This document shows positions 11,604 to 22,316 of a stretch of DNA of 64,000 nucleotides, in pieces. The notes beneath the pieces are model-generated. The model saw only the letters and a list, made by a program, of their open reading frames with translations. It ran no database searches and was not told where the DNA came from. Position 1 is the first letter of the stretch. Each line of letters opens with the position of its first letter. The DNA lies in the NCBI GenBank assembly GCA_032629725.1, contig JAFEVB010000031.1:372001-436000 (forward strand), given 5' to 3'. This stretch comes from Gremmenia infestans (taxonomy: Eukaryota > Ascomycota > Leotiomycetes > Helotiales > Hamatocanthoscyphaceae). The translations under genes were made by a program, and so were the position numbers.

Positions 11604-11876
11604 TATGTATTGTTCGTTTTGGGAAGGCGTTCGGAAAGTCAGTATATATGGCGTTTATATCCGACTCCTTTGTTAGGTGTATAGATACATCTACGGTATA
11701 TATATTGGAATGAGAAATGTTAATTATGATGCTAATTGATCCTTTTGAGAGTTTCTTGGTATTATTCTGTTTGTAGTATACAGTGTAGTTATTAGGTCTG
11801 GGACTTTCTTTTTATAGTGCTTCGTCACTTCCAAGTCATACAACCCATAATATAACCCATAATACAACCCAGCCTC

Positions 11877-13022
11877 TCATAATTCCTCAGGAAACTTCGC
11901 GTCGCCCTCATTATCATCATCTTTCTTCTTCGACTTCTTAAATTGCTCCTTCCCATCCGAAATATACGCCTCAACCTCCTGGCCCGCAAATTTCCTGCCG
12001 TTCATAACGCCCACGCACGCTTTCGCTGCCTCTCCATTGGTAAACCTGACGCTCGCAATGCCGTCTTTTTCTAGATCGAAGAGAACGACATTCGTTACTT
12101 CTCCTAGTTTGCTGCACTCCTCGCGGATATCTTCCTTGATGTCCAGTATGGCGGCTGAGTCCTCAGCTAGTTCCTCGAGCGTGAACATGTGCTTCAGAAT
12201 AACTACTTTATCCCATCGTGAGCTAGTTTCCGCAATACTCGATACCTCGTCATCACTCCAATCCGCGAGGCGCGCATCAAGCTTCTGCGTTTTCTTAATG
12301 ATCTTCTGTTTATCCCTCATACTAGTCTTCGCCTTCTCGGTCTGCGCATGTCCTACGTCGTTATGCTGCACTTTTTTATAACTTGATTCCGCGGCCTGGA
12401 CTCCCATTTTCTCTCCTTCGCCCAGCCGGAATTCCGTGTCGTCCAGTAGCATAATCGCCATATCTACCGACGGCGCCTTGAAGAAGACTACCAGCGCATC
12501 GCCCTTGAACTCCCCCTGCTCGTTCGTATAGAGTTTTATCCGCGGTTTCCCACTATCGATTTCCTCTGCAATGACACCGCATTTCCGGGAAAATACATCC
12601 CGCACTTCCTCCACGCTGACGTCTAGCGGCAGGCCCGTAACGTAAATCGCCGTATTTGCGCGCGGCGGCAGGGGAGTTTTCGCTTTCGCTTTCTTAGGGT
12701 TTTTGACTGCGCGCCCGCCTTCGTCTTCTTCGCCATTGACGTATTCCTTCTTGCGTTTTTTCTTCATGGCTTCCACAGGTTCATTCTCGTCGACGCCGGA
12801 GACGCGGTAGGCTTTCTGCTGTTCTTCTGCCAGGGCTTCGTCGAGCACGGGGATCCAGCGGTGGATAGCATCGTCGAATTCGTATTCGGTGCCGTCGTCT
12901 TGCACGAGGAGGAATTTGGCGTCGAGCTTGGAGAAGGAGATGCGGTCGTCGGAATCGAATTCTGAGGGATTGGTGGGGAAGTTGGAGTTTGGGGCTTCGA
13001 GGGAGGACTGTCTTTGCTCCAT
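11877..13022 (-). CDS. CUS2: Cus2/Uap2 (TatSF1-like) U2 snRNP splicing factor
   Basis: RNA-binding protein of the Tat-SF1/Cus2/Uap2 family, which assists U2 snRNP and SF3b function early in spliceosome assembly in the nucleus. It has one exon and 381 aa from the Met at 13022. An upstream in-frame Met at 13088 would add a Pro-rich tail that looks like untranslated sequence. RRM1 spans about 124-212 (NTAIYVTGLP as RNP2). A basic linker follows, then a second RRM at about 272-355 of the UHM type, with acidic helix residues and the RxF signature in GRKFAGQ. The C-terminus is Lys/Asp-rich. The order and spacing match the family closely. An initiator tRNA gene lies 756 bp upstream on the same strand. 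Confidence 0.88.
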   Translation of the reverse strand: MEQRQSSLEAPNSNFPTNPSEFDSDDRISFSKLDAKFLLVQDDGTEYEFDDAIHRWIPVLDEALAEEQQKAYRVSGVDENEPVEAMKKKRKKEYVNGEEDEGGRAVKNPKKAKAKTPLPPRANTAIYVTGLPLDVSVEEVRDVFSRKCGVIAEEIDSGKPRIKLYTNEQGEFKGDALVVFFKAPSVDMAIMLLDDTEFRLGEGEKMGVQAAESSYKKVQHNDVGHAQTEKAKTSMRDKQKIIKKTQKLDARLADWSDDEVSSIAETSSRWDKVVILKHMFTLEELAEDSAAILDIKEDIREECSKLGEVTNVVLFDLEKDGIASVRFTNGEAAKACVGVMNGRKFAGQEVEAYISDGKEQFKKSKKKDDDNEGDAKFPEEL

Positions 13023-13764
13023 GGTTGGTGGTTGTTTGGGTGGGGTTGGGGGTGGAAGAAAGGTATAAAGTAAACAGATCCCAAGCAATGGAATTCAAGG
13101 TTGGGATACCGTTTTTGCCTGAGGCATCAATATTTTCGCCCCTCCAAGATTTCGAGATGGAAGACCTGTCTACATTCTTAAGATAGTTTGACTCGCAGGT
13201 AGAGATTAAATACCTGTATATAATAGAAGGCAGCTATTCCTGTCTACAGATCACGGGAAAACCTTAATTAAACCTTCGAGCTTCGCTTGGTGATAAACTT
13301 AAGCGAGGCACCCCTTTGCTTGATAACATAACTTAAGAACGAAACACCTTATGAAGAAATATGTAAATATTTACTCGTAGCATAGCTAGATATATAAGTC
13401 AACTGTAGCCGTCCAGAGGGTAACTTGCAAGTGCTTCAGGTCCACTCAGCCATAGAATTCAAGTTACTGACTGACAGTCACATCATGACTACGGTAGCGG
13501 GACGGGCCTTATACAATTTCCACAACTATTTTCATATGGCAAAAAATGAATTTAAAGTCGGTTTGTCATTTCCATGTCAGTGCTAGTTACCCAGATAGAT
13601 TGTTTACTTGCTTCGAGTCTGTTGTAATCTTACTATGTGGATATTTGTGATTAAGACAGGTGTCAGCGATTTCAAAAATTGATTGTAACAAAAAATATAA
13701 CTCGTGGTTTTTACACCAATCTAACGACAAGAATCATGAGGTCAAACCGATGAAAAACAAATGC
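13023..13764. other. Intergenic between CUS2 and the tRNA
   Basis: About 740 bp upstream of the splicing-factor gene. No open frame with protein-like content and no repeat was recognised. Moderately AT-rich. Confidence 0.5.
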
Positions 13765-13772
13765 AAAAAAAA
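13765..13772 (-). terminator. Pol III terminator of tRNA-Met
   Basis: Eight T on the minus strand, starting six bases after the discriminator base of the tRNA. This is the expected position and form of a Pol III stop signal, and it shows that the 3' half of the interrupted tRNA is the real gene end. Confidence 0.85.
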
Positions 13773-13777
13773 GTTGG

Positions 13778-13901
13778 TAGCAATGCCTGGTTTCCTATTT
13801 ATTGTTAGAATTTGATACCTGTTGTTTGATATTCAGCGTAACTTACGATCCAGGGACCTCCGGGTTATGAGCCCGGCGCGCTTCCGCTGCGCCACATTGC
13901 T
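13778..13901 (-). tRNA. Initiator tRNA-Met (CAU) interrupted in the T-loop
   Basis: Reading 13901 to 13778 on the minus strand gives: acceptor AGCAATG, TG, D-stem GCGC with loop AGCGGAA, a single G, anticodon stem CCGGG with loop CTCATAA (anticodon CAT) and stem CCCGG, variable AGGTC, T-stem CCTGG, then ATC. A 52-nt insert follows (13846-13795). The gene then resumes with GAAA, T-stem CCAGG, acceptor CATTGCT and discriminator A. Without the insert the RNA is exactly 72 nt. All four stems pair fully, including all seven acceptor pairs. The A1-T72 pair, three-G anticodon stem end and T-loop ATCGAAA are hallmarks of eukaryotic initiator tRNA. The A box is present (TGGCGCAGCGGAAGC); the B box (GGATCGAAACC) is split by the insert. 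Perfect pairing across the gap argues against an old pseudogene. Confidence 0.85.
13795..13846 (-). other. Spliceosomal-type intron inside tRNA T-loop
   Basis: The insert of 52 nt begins GTAAGT, contains TTCTAAC with its branch A about 10 nt from the end, and ends AATAG. These are the three signals of the mRNA introns in this window, and the length is within their range. It lies between C56 and G57 of the tRNA (the junction can slide by one G). A bulge-helix-bulge for tRNA endonuclease was looked for: only a GTTA/TAAC pairing is visible, with 7-nt and 13-nt gaps to the T-stem, not 3-nt bulges. Removal by the spliceosome is an inference; the presence of the signals is seen directly. Confidence 0.75.
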
Positions 13902-13985
13902 TGCTTGAATGTTACAAGTTGTGATTTTTTTGAAAGGAAAGTGCTTATTTCAAAATATATGCATATTAAACAGATACTAAGGCTC

Positions 13986-14120
13986 TAGCGAGGACGATCT
14001 CTCACCCGAGAAAAAGTATAGTATACGGAATAAAGTCACGCGTATGCACCAAAATTCAGCCTGTGCACGCCAATTCATTCCGTAGACTTTTTCTCGGATA
14101 GAGAGATCACGATTTCGCTA
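13986..14120. repeat. Imperfect long inverted repeat, MITE-like
   Basis: Left arm 13986-14030 and right arm 14077-14120 are imperfect reverse complements: TAGCGA, then ATCTCTC, CCGAGAAAAAGT and TACGGAAT are shared, with small gaps. A loop of about 46 bp separates them. Beyond the right arm, TAGTAGGC and GCCTACTA form another near-palindrome. No coding capacity was seen. This could be a small non-autonomous DNA element or a hairpin RNA source; no clear target-site duplication was found. Confidence 0.6.
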
Positions 14121-14649
14121 CGCCGGTCTAGTAGGCGGGCCTACTAAGTCCTTAGCGTGTTTATACAACACCTAGGTTCTTTAATTAAAGCAGAAATTGA
14201 AAATCTTATTTGTTATTACTTCTAGCTAGTATCAGATACTTGAAAATCTGATATTAAATATCTATTTAAATAGAGTTATAAGTAGATATTATAGGAAAAC
14301 TCGAATAATCGCTTATGTATACAGATGGTATATTACTAGATTAAACTTTTAGCAAATCAGATTATTAGTCAGAGTCTTGAAAGCGTTGATATATCAGTCT
14401 GTCTACGCTTAGCTCACTTGTAATACTACTTCAGCTCGTCTACAAATCATATTTACTATTTCTACTTTATTCATATAAAGGAAAGCGAAATAGAGGCTAA
14501 TGTTTTTCGGAATAGTATTGCCTTTTAGGTTGATCTGACAAGTTTCTTTACAGATAACAAAGAACGGGATCTGCAAATTATCATCCGGCAGAAAAGTCCA
14601 ACTCTTATATTATATACATATAATATAAAGCAGGTATAAGAACTACAAT
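14121..14649. other. AT-rich intergenic stretch
   Basis: Low-complexity AT-rich DNA between the inverted repeat and the end of the F-box-like gene. No gene, RNA or transposon domain was seen. Confidence 0.5.
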
Positions 14650-15725
14650 TCACCTCCACCTACTATACACATCTTTTGGATAGCAGGGATCCTAGGTTTG
14701 TATTAATAAGCAACGCAGAAAACACGGCCAAGGGAATAATATAACCAGCAAACAGCTACTTACCTCGTCGAAAGCGGGAATATCATACGGGTCCTCGTTT
14801 TTCCAAGTATCTAGATTGTGTCTTTTCTTGCACCATGCACATCGCACATTGCCATCCCTTGGTGGTCTTTTCCCACAAGGACACCAGAACTATAAATTAT
14901 TGATTATTATATACGCTATAATAGGGGGGGGCTCTTAAGCAGGTTTAATATAGCTCCAGGAGGAGGCTCAATGCACTTACAGCTCGCCGATTAACGTGGT
15001 CATCAAGACATATACCATCTTCCAGATCTTGGTCCCATGCCCAATCCCCCTTTGTAAGCATTTCATAATAGAGCCAATTTATTTTGGCCTCTTTGACTTT
15101 GCAAATTAGACATATCCACCGCGTATACTGATCACAGTCACAGTATTGCGAGAGTGATAATGGAAGATCAGCCTCGACACCCTCATCGCATGCTGGGCAA
15201 TAACAAATTACATTGCGGCTCATCATTGCAGGGTCATTGTGGGGTCTCCGATAGCTGGAGCGATACAGGGGGGCGTCTCGAACGCGGGGAACATATCGGC
15301 ATTCCTGAAATGGATGATACTTAGTACTGTTTACATATATGGGTGGTGCGGGGTTCAGGAGAACCAACCTCACAAACATTAATTCCACAACTCAAGCAAG
15401 GAAGCGCATTTGCGGCATCGCACTTGATGTTCCAAACGCGTACTTCAAGCTCTTCGTCATAATGCGCTTTCCTGCCCTTCCCCATCACAGAGTCCTCGGG
15501 GCGCAAGGCATAGTAGATGCCTTGAAAGTTTTGACGCGCTGTGAGACCAGTTCCGTCACATAGGGCTGTGAGTTTAAGACGGTTGAAAATAGGCGTAGAT
15601 TGAAGAATAACGGCATAGAAACTGGAGTTCGCTAATCCAAGATGAAGGAGGTCAAGAGTGCTGAGAAATTCAGCAGTCTTAGTTAGGATATTGTATTGTG
15701 ATAGCAAGGAGAAAATATTCGACAT
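14650..15725 (-). CDS. F-box-like cysteine-rich protein
   Basis: Putative protein of 282 aa in four exons: 15725-15369, 15304-14981, 14889-14764 and 14691-14650. The frame holds at every join. The N-terminal 45 residues (LLSQYNILTKTAEFLSTLDLLHLGLANSSFY) look like a degenerate F-box helix set, as in SCF ubiquitin-ligase adaptors. The rest is rich in paired cysteines: CLSCGINVCE, CYCPACDEG, CDCDQYTRWICLIC, then FWCPCGKRPPRDGNVRCAWCKKRH, suggesting several zinc-binding knuckles. Similar proteins are common and expanded in Leotiomycetes as F-box proteins of unknown target. The last exon (14 codons) is the least certain: it relies on a CCTAG acceptor after a 72-nt intron. Without it the protein would end in intron sequence. 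Confidence 0.75.
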
Positions 15726-16480
15726 ATTCTTAAGACGTTAGAAACAGAATTGAAGGCTATTATTATTAGATGTCAGATATATTTAAGGAACTACTATTTG
15801 CCAGGGACTATACCTGTTTAGGAAGGCGGTGTCCCGGGCGCCCCAGTGCACCCCAGATTTACTCGAGTATGATCCATGTCTTAAAATGAACTATTGCGGA
15901 CTAGCTCCTAACATTATATGGCTTATGCGCCTCTCCCTCTTACACCCGATGAGCCTCTCCCGCTAGCTAAGATATTTATCATCCACTCTTGCACCTGATA
16001 TGACTCTCCACCAAGTTCAGGATATACCCGATTATGTGCCTATCAACTAATAAGATAAAATCTTAGGTTTCTAACCTTAAGCTTCCAGAAATACATCTTT
16101 GATATATATAAAGACGGCGATATGTTTGAAATTTTTCAGCGAGGGTAGACTAAGAGGTGTTCATAGGGGTCCACAAAACACTACGAATCAGGAGTAGTTA
16201 GGGGCCGAGAAAGTTCTTTGATATTGAGGTAAAAGTTGAAGCCTTTATACCTATTAAAGACGCTAATCTAATGGCAGCCTAGCCCTTTAAAATTATGATA
16301 TTCTCAGGTCCCAATATATTTATCTGCTTCGGATGCATTGTAATTACTTTTAAGATACATTTTCTTCAAATTATGTTTGGTGTAACCATTTTGTCCCGTC
16401 TTTCCACAGTTCTGATGCACCCCTGCGCACTCGATTGTTGCGTCCATACGCTGTATTCTTTTGGACTCAGAGAAAAATTG
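15726..16480. other. Intergenic, no gene seen
   Basis: Upstream of the F-box-like gene and downstream of the MFS gene, both on the minus strand. Short open frames only (for example 16295-16507), without recognisable features. Confidence 0.55.
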
Positions 16481-18483
16481 CTAGTTGGGTTCAGCTTCAG
16501 CAGGTGAGTCGCTCGTCATGAAGTCTTCCTTTTTCAGACTATATTCGTGGATAAATAAAACCGAGAGAAATAGGATCAACGCAAGGATAGCATATGAGAC
16601 GAAGACCCTGTGTAGACCAGCCATATATGTCTCGGAAATCAATTGCTTGTCTTCGTCGGATAAGTTGGATTTCATTACCGCGAAAGCTGATGACATTAAT
16701 TGAGAGATGAAAGTTGGGCTGAATCGATTTTTTAACCCGTCTTGGAGAACGCGGTTTAGAATCGCCCCCGATGCTAAGACAAGAATTAGCTATCTGCATC
16801 GTCCGATCATCAAAGAGAATGTATTCTACCAGTGAGTCCCACTGCACTGCCAATATCTCGAATGAAGTTGCGAAGGCCGGAAATTCCAGCACGATCAGCA
16901 GTACGGGAACCTGCAAGAAGGCCTACTAGGACTAAATAGAAGTCGAAATTAGCATGAAGGATATGGAAGAGTAGAGCCAAGGAAGATCAAAGCCTACCTG
17001 GTTGCAAACAACTCCCTACTCCAACCCCTTCACACATGCCGGCGATAACGATAATCCACGCTGGTGTGTCGTGATTATAGTTTGTCTTTAACACCGCGCC
17101 TACAATCCAAAGAAACGTGCCAACTCGCAGAATAGAGGTATAGTGGCCTCGGTACGCCATGAAAATCCCACTTAATGCCGAAACTATTCCATGTGCGATT
17201 ACTAGGGGGAGCATTAACATTCCTGCCATTGCGGGGCTCCAACCTCTCACAACTTGTAGATATAACGGAATGTATAACAAATTTCCCCATAGTAGCCAGC
17301 CAATTATGATGTTAATCGCGAGGAGAATGTTCGTGGATCGGCCGTAGTAGAACAGTCTAACTATCAAGCACCATTCATTTGATTAGCTGGAGCTTTTATG
17401 GCATATAGGAGCTTCGGGGGCTTACTTGGCAAGATAGGAAACTTGATCACCCAGAATTCCAGTGCTACAAAGCTAGTAAGAAGTAGAAGGCCAGTGCAGA
17501 GCATCGCGATATTGGTGGCTGATTTCCATGCATTGGGTAGACCCCCTTGAGATAATGGGATCTATATTGGCTTTAGTCAGAAGGATATCCCTGACTTTTT
17601 GAAGACATTTGGGGACCAGAACGAACTAGGAGGAAGCTATTAGGCATTGGGATTCTGAACAAACGTGAAACATACCAAGATCAGAATAATGGCGGCCATG
17701 TTCAAAACGACGCCCACCCAATCAACTAGTTTGATTTTTCTCCAGATATCCCCAGGGGTGGAGGCTGTGGGGAAGACAAGTCCTAGATAGAGAACTGCAA
17801 GAGCAATCAATGGGCATACGAACCAAAAAGCCAATCTCCAAGATACGCTCTGGGTTAATGCTCCTCCTATAACAGGGCCAAGTCCATTGCCCACCGCTAC
17901 TGATATTCCGACAATACCAAAATAGTAACCTCTTTCATGAAGAGGGGTAATATCTGAAATAGCAATCTGAACCAGCGCATTAATAGCTCCAGCCCCAAAC
18001 CCAGCCAACGCGCGCGTGGCATACAATTGGGCCGGAGTCTGGGAGAAACCAGAAAGCAAGTTCCCTGAATCCAGAATCGTTAGAGAGCTTCCGACGTAGA
18101 AAGCATGCAGGAATTTGCCTACCAAGTCCCATGATCGTAAGAGCGCTAATAAGACATAATTTTCTGCCAAATATATCGGAAACCCGACTGCTAATTAGTT
18201 GTATGCTGGTACTTGCGGTGACAAAGCTAGCTGCAACCCAGGATATTGACGATCCGGTATGTAATGCCGATGCTATAGCAGGTAAAGAGGTTGTAATAGC
18301 AGTCTGGTCCAGGAAAGACGTGAAGTGGACCAGGGCCAGCGCTGGCATGACAATCCATAGCCTTTTTCGCGGTAATATATGAATTTGATAATCGGCGGGG
18401 GGGTGTAGTAAAGGAGTTGATTCGTCATCTTTGACGGGTTGCTGTCTTTGGGGATCCTCTACTGGAGCCATATTGAAACTCAC
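16481..18483 (-). CDS. MFS drug/proton antiporter-type transporter
   Basis: Membrane exporter of the major facilitator superfamily, 544 aa in six exons: 18483-18123, 18064-17676, 17561-17426, 17360-16998, 16922-16830 and 16773-16481, all in frame. Motif A-like SRVSDIFGRK follows the second span. The antiporter-type segment VAVGNGLGPVIGGALTQ marks spans five to six. SWRLAFW and the late GAILNRVLQDGL segment resemble the DHA2 group of fungal multidrug or siderophore/toxin exporters. The N-terminus starts with a hydrophilic tail; a second Met lies four codons on. The substrate cannot be read from sequence. The next gene upstream, on the same strand, is a TauD-type dioxygenase 1.6 kb away. A shared metabolic role is possible but not shown. 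Confidence 0.88.
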
Positions 18484-20088
18484 GGCGAAGAGAGCGAGAT
18501 TACTGGGTAGAAGGAGGGAAAATCATCTACTAATTTTGACGCGCAAAGCTTCTGTTATACCTATGTATCTTTCACCTGATAAGTCCCTCGTTACATGATT
18601 TGCATAATGAGATTCGCGTGACGGATTCGAGTGAGAGTCCAACTCACAAATTGTGACCTTGGGCAACTTGGCGGAATCCATACCCGTAACCGGAGTGAAG
18701 CCTGTTAATAGACTCGGCAAATTCAGAGCAGATCCAAAATTTTAATGGCATGGCGTGGTACAGATTTTACTGTACGCGGTGCTGTACGCAGTGCTGTACT
18801 ATGCACATGGGGGAGGCTCGAGGAGCACAACGGATTACAAGCACTGTTGCGGGTTATATATGGGGAGGCAACCTAGCGAAATGTTACGCTTTACTTCTCG
18901 CGAGATACAACGTCTCTGATCAAAATACACGAAAATTGAACAAGTTAGATATTCAAGTTATTTCTCCAAGACGGCTTACACGCTACCAACATGCGCGGGA
19001 CGATAATACGAAACAGGATTGCTGCATGTTACTCATCCCGATAAATAAGACAAATGACTAAATGGTACACAATTCACTAGTCAATGATGCAGGTAAAACC
19101 TAGTGCACCCCTGAGCGCAATTGGACTGATATACGAGCAACTACTGTAGTAGTACAATACTTCGTACCCTTATCCCACAAGTGCGGGACACGCACACCGT
19201 TTTTCTTTTTTTTTCCCCCGATACCGAGATTGAGTTCCGTGTATTCCAAAAATTATCTTATCTTGCAGCAATGAGGCGTGAATATTTTAACAAGGGGCTA
19301 TTTTAAGATGCAAAAATCGCTCGCAAAACAGTAAAATAGTATTGGAAAGTGGAGGGATGACTGACAGTTTCACGTAAATAGGAGCACCGCAGATTGGGTT
19401 AATTCTTTATTGTCAAGCTAACTAAAGGAAGTAGGAATTTGGAAGCAGGAGGGGAAAGAGGAGCGTAGCTCCGGTGGCTCTTACGTTTCAGGCCTAGCGC
19501 ACATCCCTACATAGTCCCAATCAGGCATGTTCACGACAATTAGCAAACGAGAGACTTCCTAAGATTGTTAAGGTTTTTGGTGATGTTACTATCTTTTAGC
19601 GACACTAGCTTTATATCTTCAACTAGCTACACAGGTCCCGATTCTAGAGAATTGCTATTCCAAGTACAATTGACCAGAAGGACTAAGTAGTGAAATCAAT
19701 ATAGATATTTCACTTTCCCCCAATTGATCATTGTAAATACAGCTTGGTTATTTAGACTTTTGATGGGCGCGAAGTGCTAGCTGAAGAGCCTTGAAGTATG
19801 GCGTGTTCAGGCAGTCGACGCACTGTATTGGCATTCTCTACGGGCACCCTCCATGGCAATAAATAGTGCTTATATGAAAAAATATATAATAACGATGTTG
19901 ATGGAGAATGGTAATCAGAGAATTTTCTGCTTGAGGGTTCATAGGCTCTCCAGTTGATTCAAAAGAAAGATTAAGAAGCCATACGAAATGCCATGTCTAG
20001 TATCTGATATTCTTCTATCTTCTTCCACTTCTCATTACATCTAAGCTATTCCTCCATGTCTTATTCTTGGTCCCAGACTGCCAGGTTG
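18484..20088. other. Intergenic, 1.6 kb
   Basis: No supported gene. A 103-codon open frame at 18750-19061 has odd Cys-rich content from a short GCTGTAC repeat and no family features. A homopyrimidine run lies near 19201-19220. Confidence 0.5.
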
Positions 20089-21197
20089 TTAACTGGCCGC
20101 TGCGAGCTGAACTTGGTCGAGGGGGTTTTCGCTTGTAAAAGGAGCGGCGTCCCATCGTACTCGTCGCAGGTGGCGTTTGGGATCTTTTACTTCGCTAAGA
20201 AGTTTAACGAATCAGCATTGGTCATGAGAATTCAGCTATGGCTGGTGGAAGACGCATACTTTCTTGCATGTAACCATCTTCGGTTATCGATCAAAATGAT
20301 TGAGCCTTTAGGAAGCAATTCAGGCGTAAGATGAAGTATCGCTTTCTGCACTTCGATCCTATCGAATCCCGCCTTGAGTTCCTGCAGAGCTTTCGTAGCC
20401 TTAGTCGTCAGAGGGGTAATGATATCTTGTCGAAATCGAAGTTGGGGGTTCATCGGCGTGAGAGAGGGCTCTTGAAGTAGACTGCTAATAATGTATCTTT
20501 CATTCCCGTTCTTCGTAAACTCTGGTGGGACTTCGATGCGGAAGTCTGGTCTCGATAGAGCATATTTTGTACCCGGTGATAAGGACTGTAATAGTTCATT
20601 GACGCGCAGAATGGATGTGGTACCCCCATTGCATCTATCATGATGCAAGACGTGAAGAGCGAAATATCTCGGTGGTGACAACTCGTAGCTACAATCTGTG
20701 TGCCATGGAAATTCCTCCATAGTCTCTGAACGAGCTTGAGTAGATATGGGCATTGCGGAAGACGAAGCTGAAATTGTAGACTGCTGAAAAGGAGTTGTTG
20801 GCCGAACATCCCAGAACCAACCTCTCAAGGCACTGTGGGTAATAGGAAGGCCATGCCCGTGATTTGTATGCAACTGGCGGATGATTTGTTCAAGATACTG
20901 ACTCTTCTCGTCCGAAAATCCTAAACGGATCTTCAGTATCCCATCGGCAATGAGTCTAGAATTGATTAAATCAACGTGAGCCGAGTCACTTGAAATACCC
21001 AAGGCAGGAGCTTCTAGTTCAAAGACTGAAAGCGCTTCTGGTCGAAAGAGAGCCAAACTCGCTAGTCGGAACATCAGTACGTCGTTCACTTACCATTCAG
21101 AAAACTTACGTGAGCAGCGCCTAGAAAACCCACTCTTCCTCAAGCCGGTATTGAGTGCGATCCGTGGTGGCAACGACGTACGAGCCCTAAATGCCAT
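20089..21197 (-). CDS. TauD/TfdA-family Fe(II)/2-oxoglutarate dioxygenase
   Basis: Oxygenase-like protein of 319 aa in three exons: 21197-21110, 21025-20260 and 20194-20089. Both joins keep frame. The HxD iron site is in EFPWHTDCSYE (H138, D140). The distal iron-binding His and 2-oxoglutarate-binding Arg are in RRWLHAR (about H282, R284), the usual TauD layout. GGTTSILRVNELL follows the first motif as in the family. The first exon encodes an Arg-rich start without acidic residues (MAFRARTSLPPRIALNTG), which could be a mitochondrial presequence; this is inference. Starting instead at the Met at 21089 would read through what looks like an intron with GTAAGT and TTCAG ends. Substrate unknown; taurine, carnitine-path and secondary-metabolite members are all possible. 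Confidence 0.85.
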
Positions 21198-22316
21198 CTT
21201 AAAAGCGAGAAAATATGAGCAAGCACTGAGTTAAAACTAACGAAAAGGAAAAGAAGGGAGTCATTTGAAATGAGATCTGGAAGCTAAGAAGTAAATAAGC
21301 TCTTACAAGATTAAGACTGCCTATAGTTCCACTTGACGATTGTAAAAAAGCCCCCCTTATCTACAGCTCTAGATAATAGTGATACTAAAAGTCTTCTCGG
21401 GCGGAGTACCTGCTTTCTCGTTATACAATTGAGATTGTGTTGGAAATCCCTCCACTTGGGTTAAAGAGATGGTTCACTTTTCTTTGCCACACTGAAACTT
21501 CCATCAAGGATTCGGTGAAGATCATCGTATGTATAACCACATTTCTGTAAAACAATAACATGAGACCTACGAAAATGATCAATTGTTACCTCGCATAAGG
21601 TGAAGCCCCAGTTCTCCTGTGCACCTTATAAGACATATAGGGTGTGAAATTGAAATTTTATCCAACAGAAATTCTAAATTTTGGGCCTCCAAGAAACACC
21701 ATTCCCTCTCGAGGAAAATGCAATTATGCTCTCTTTCCTTATTTTAATCTTCGAGAATTAGCCCCCAGCCCCCAGCCCTGCCCAGGCCCAGCCTAGACTT
21801 CGGCCAGAAGCAAATCCAGAGTATCAGGGAGTACTTTTGGGAGGACACTAGAGGTGCAAATATTACGGGGCATAATAATAGCGTAAAATTGAGGCAGAAA
21901 CAGTCTATCGTCCGAAACAATAATAATATATTCTTTGAATACCAAAGAAAGAATAACCGGCGGAGGGCTTGCCACTTATTATAGTGGTGCAGATTATCAG
22001 TTATAAGTCACAAATCATAGGGGACAAATTTAGCAGCAAATTTGGCTATTCGAAATATTTGATTGCTTCATGAATCAATTGATGTATGGGCGGATTTTTG
22101 AAAATTGTGAAGAATTATAAACAATTTCACAGCATTTTCCAATGTCAGTCTTGTTAGATTATGTTACGTCTGTAATATGAGATTGAAATAAAATCTAGAG
22201 TAATCAAGCGAAGGTGAAAAGCCCAGGAGGGAAAGAGACCAAATCCTGGAAATAATGTGAACCAGAAACAAATGCGTCCGATCTAGCGACATCTCAAAAT
22301 GTTCATCACCATACCT
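21198..22316. other. Intergenic, no gene seen
   Basis: A 1.1-kb AT-leaning spacer. A 60-codon open frame at 21793-21975 has no recognisable features. Confidence 0.55.

Noticed and set aside
13795..13846. Bulge-helix-bulge intron for the tRNA endonuclease
   Set aside because: Only a 4-bp GTTA/TAAC pairing is visible and the gaps to the T-stem are 7 and 13 nt instead of 3-nt bulges, while all mRNA intron signals are present.
13778..13901. tRNA as a 3'-truncated pseudogene or SINE head
   Set aside because: The first reading stops in the T-loop, but the missing 3' half is found 52 nt further with full pairing, a discriminator A and a T8 terminator.
18750..19061. 103-codon Cys-rich open frame
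   Set aside because: The cysteines come from a short GCTGTAC repeat; no family features.
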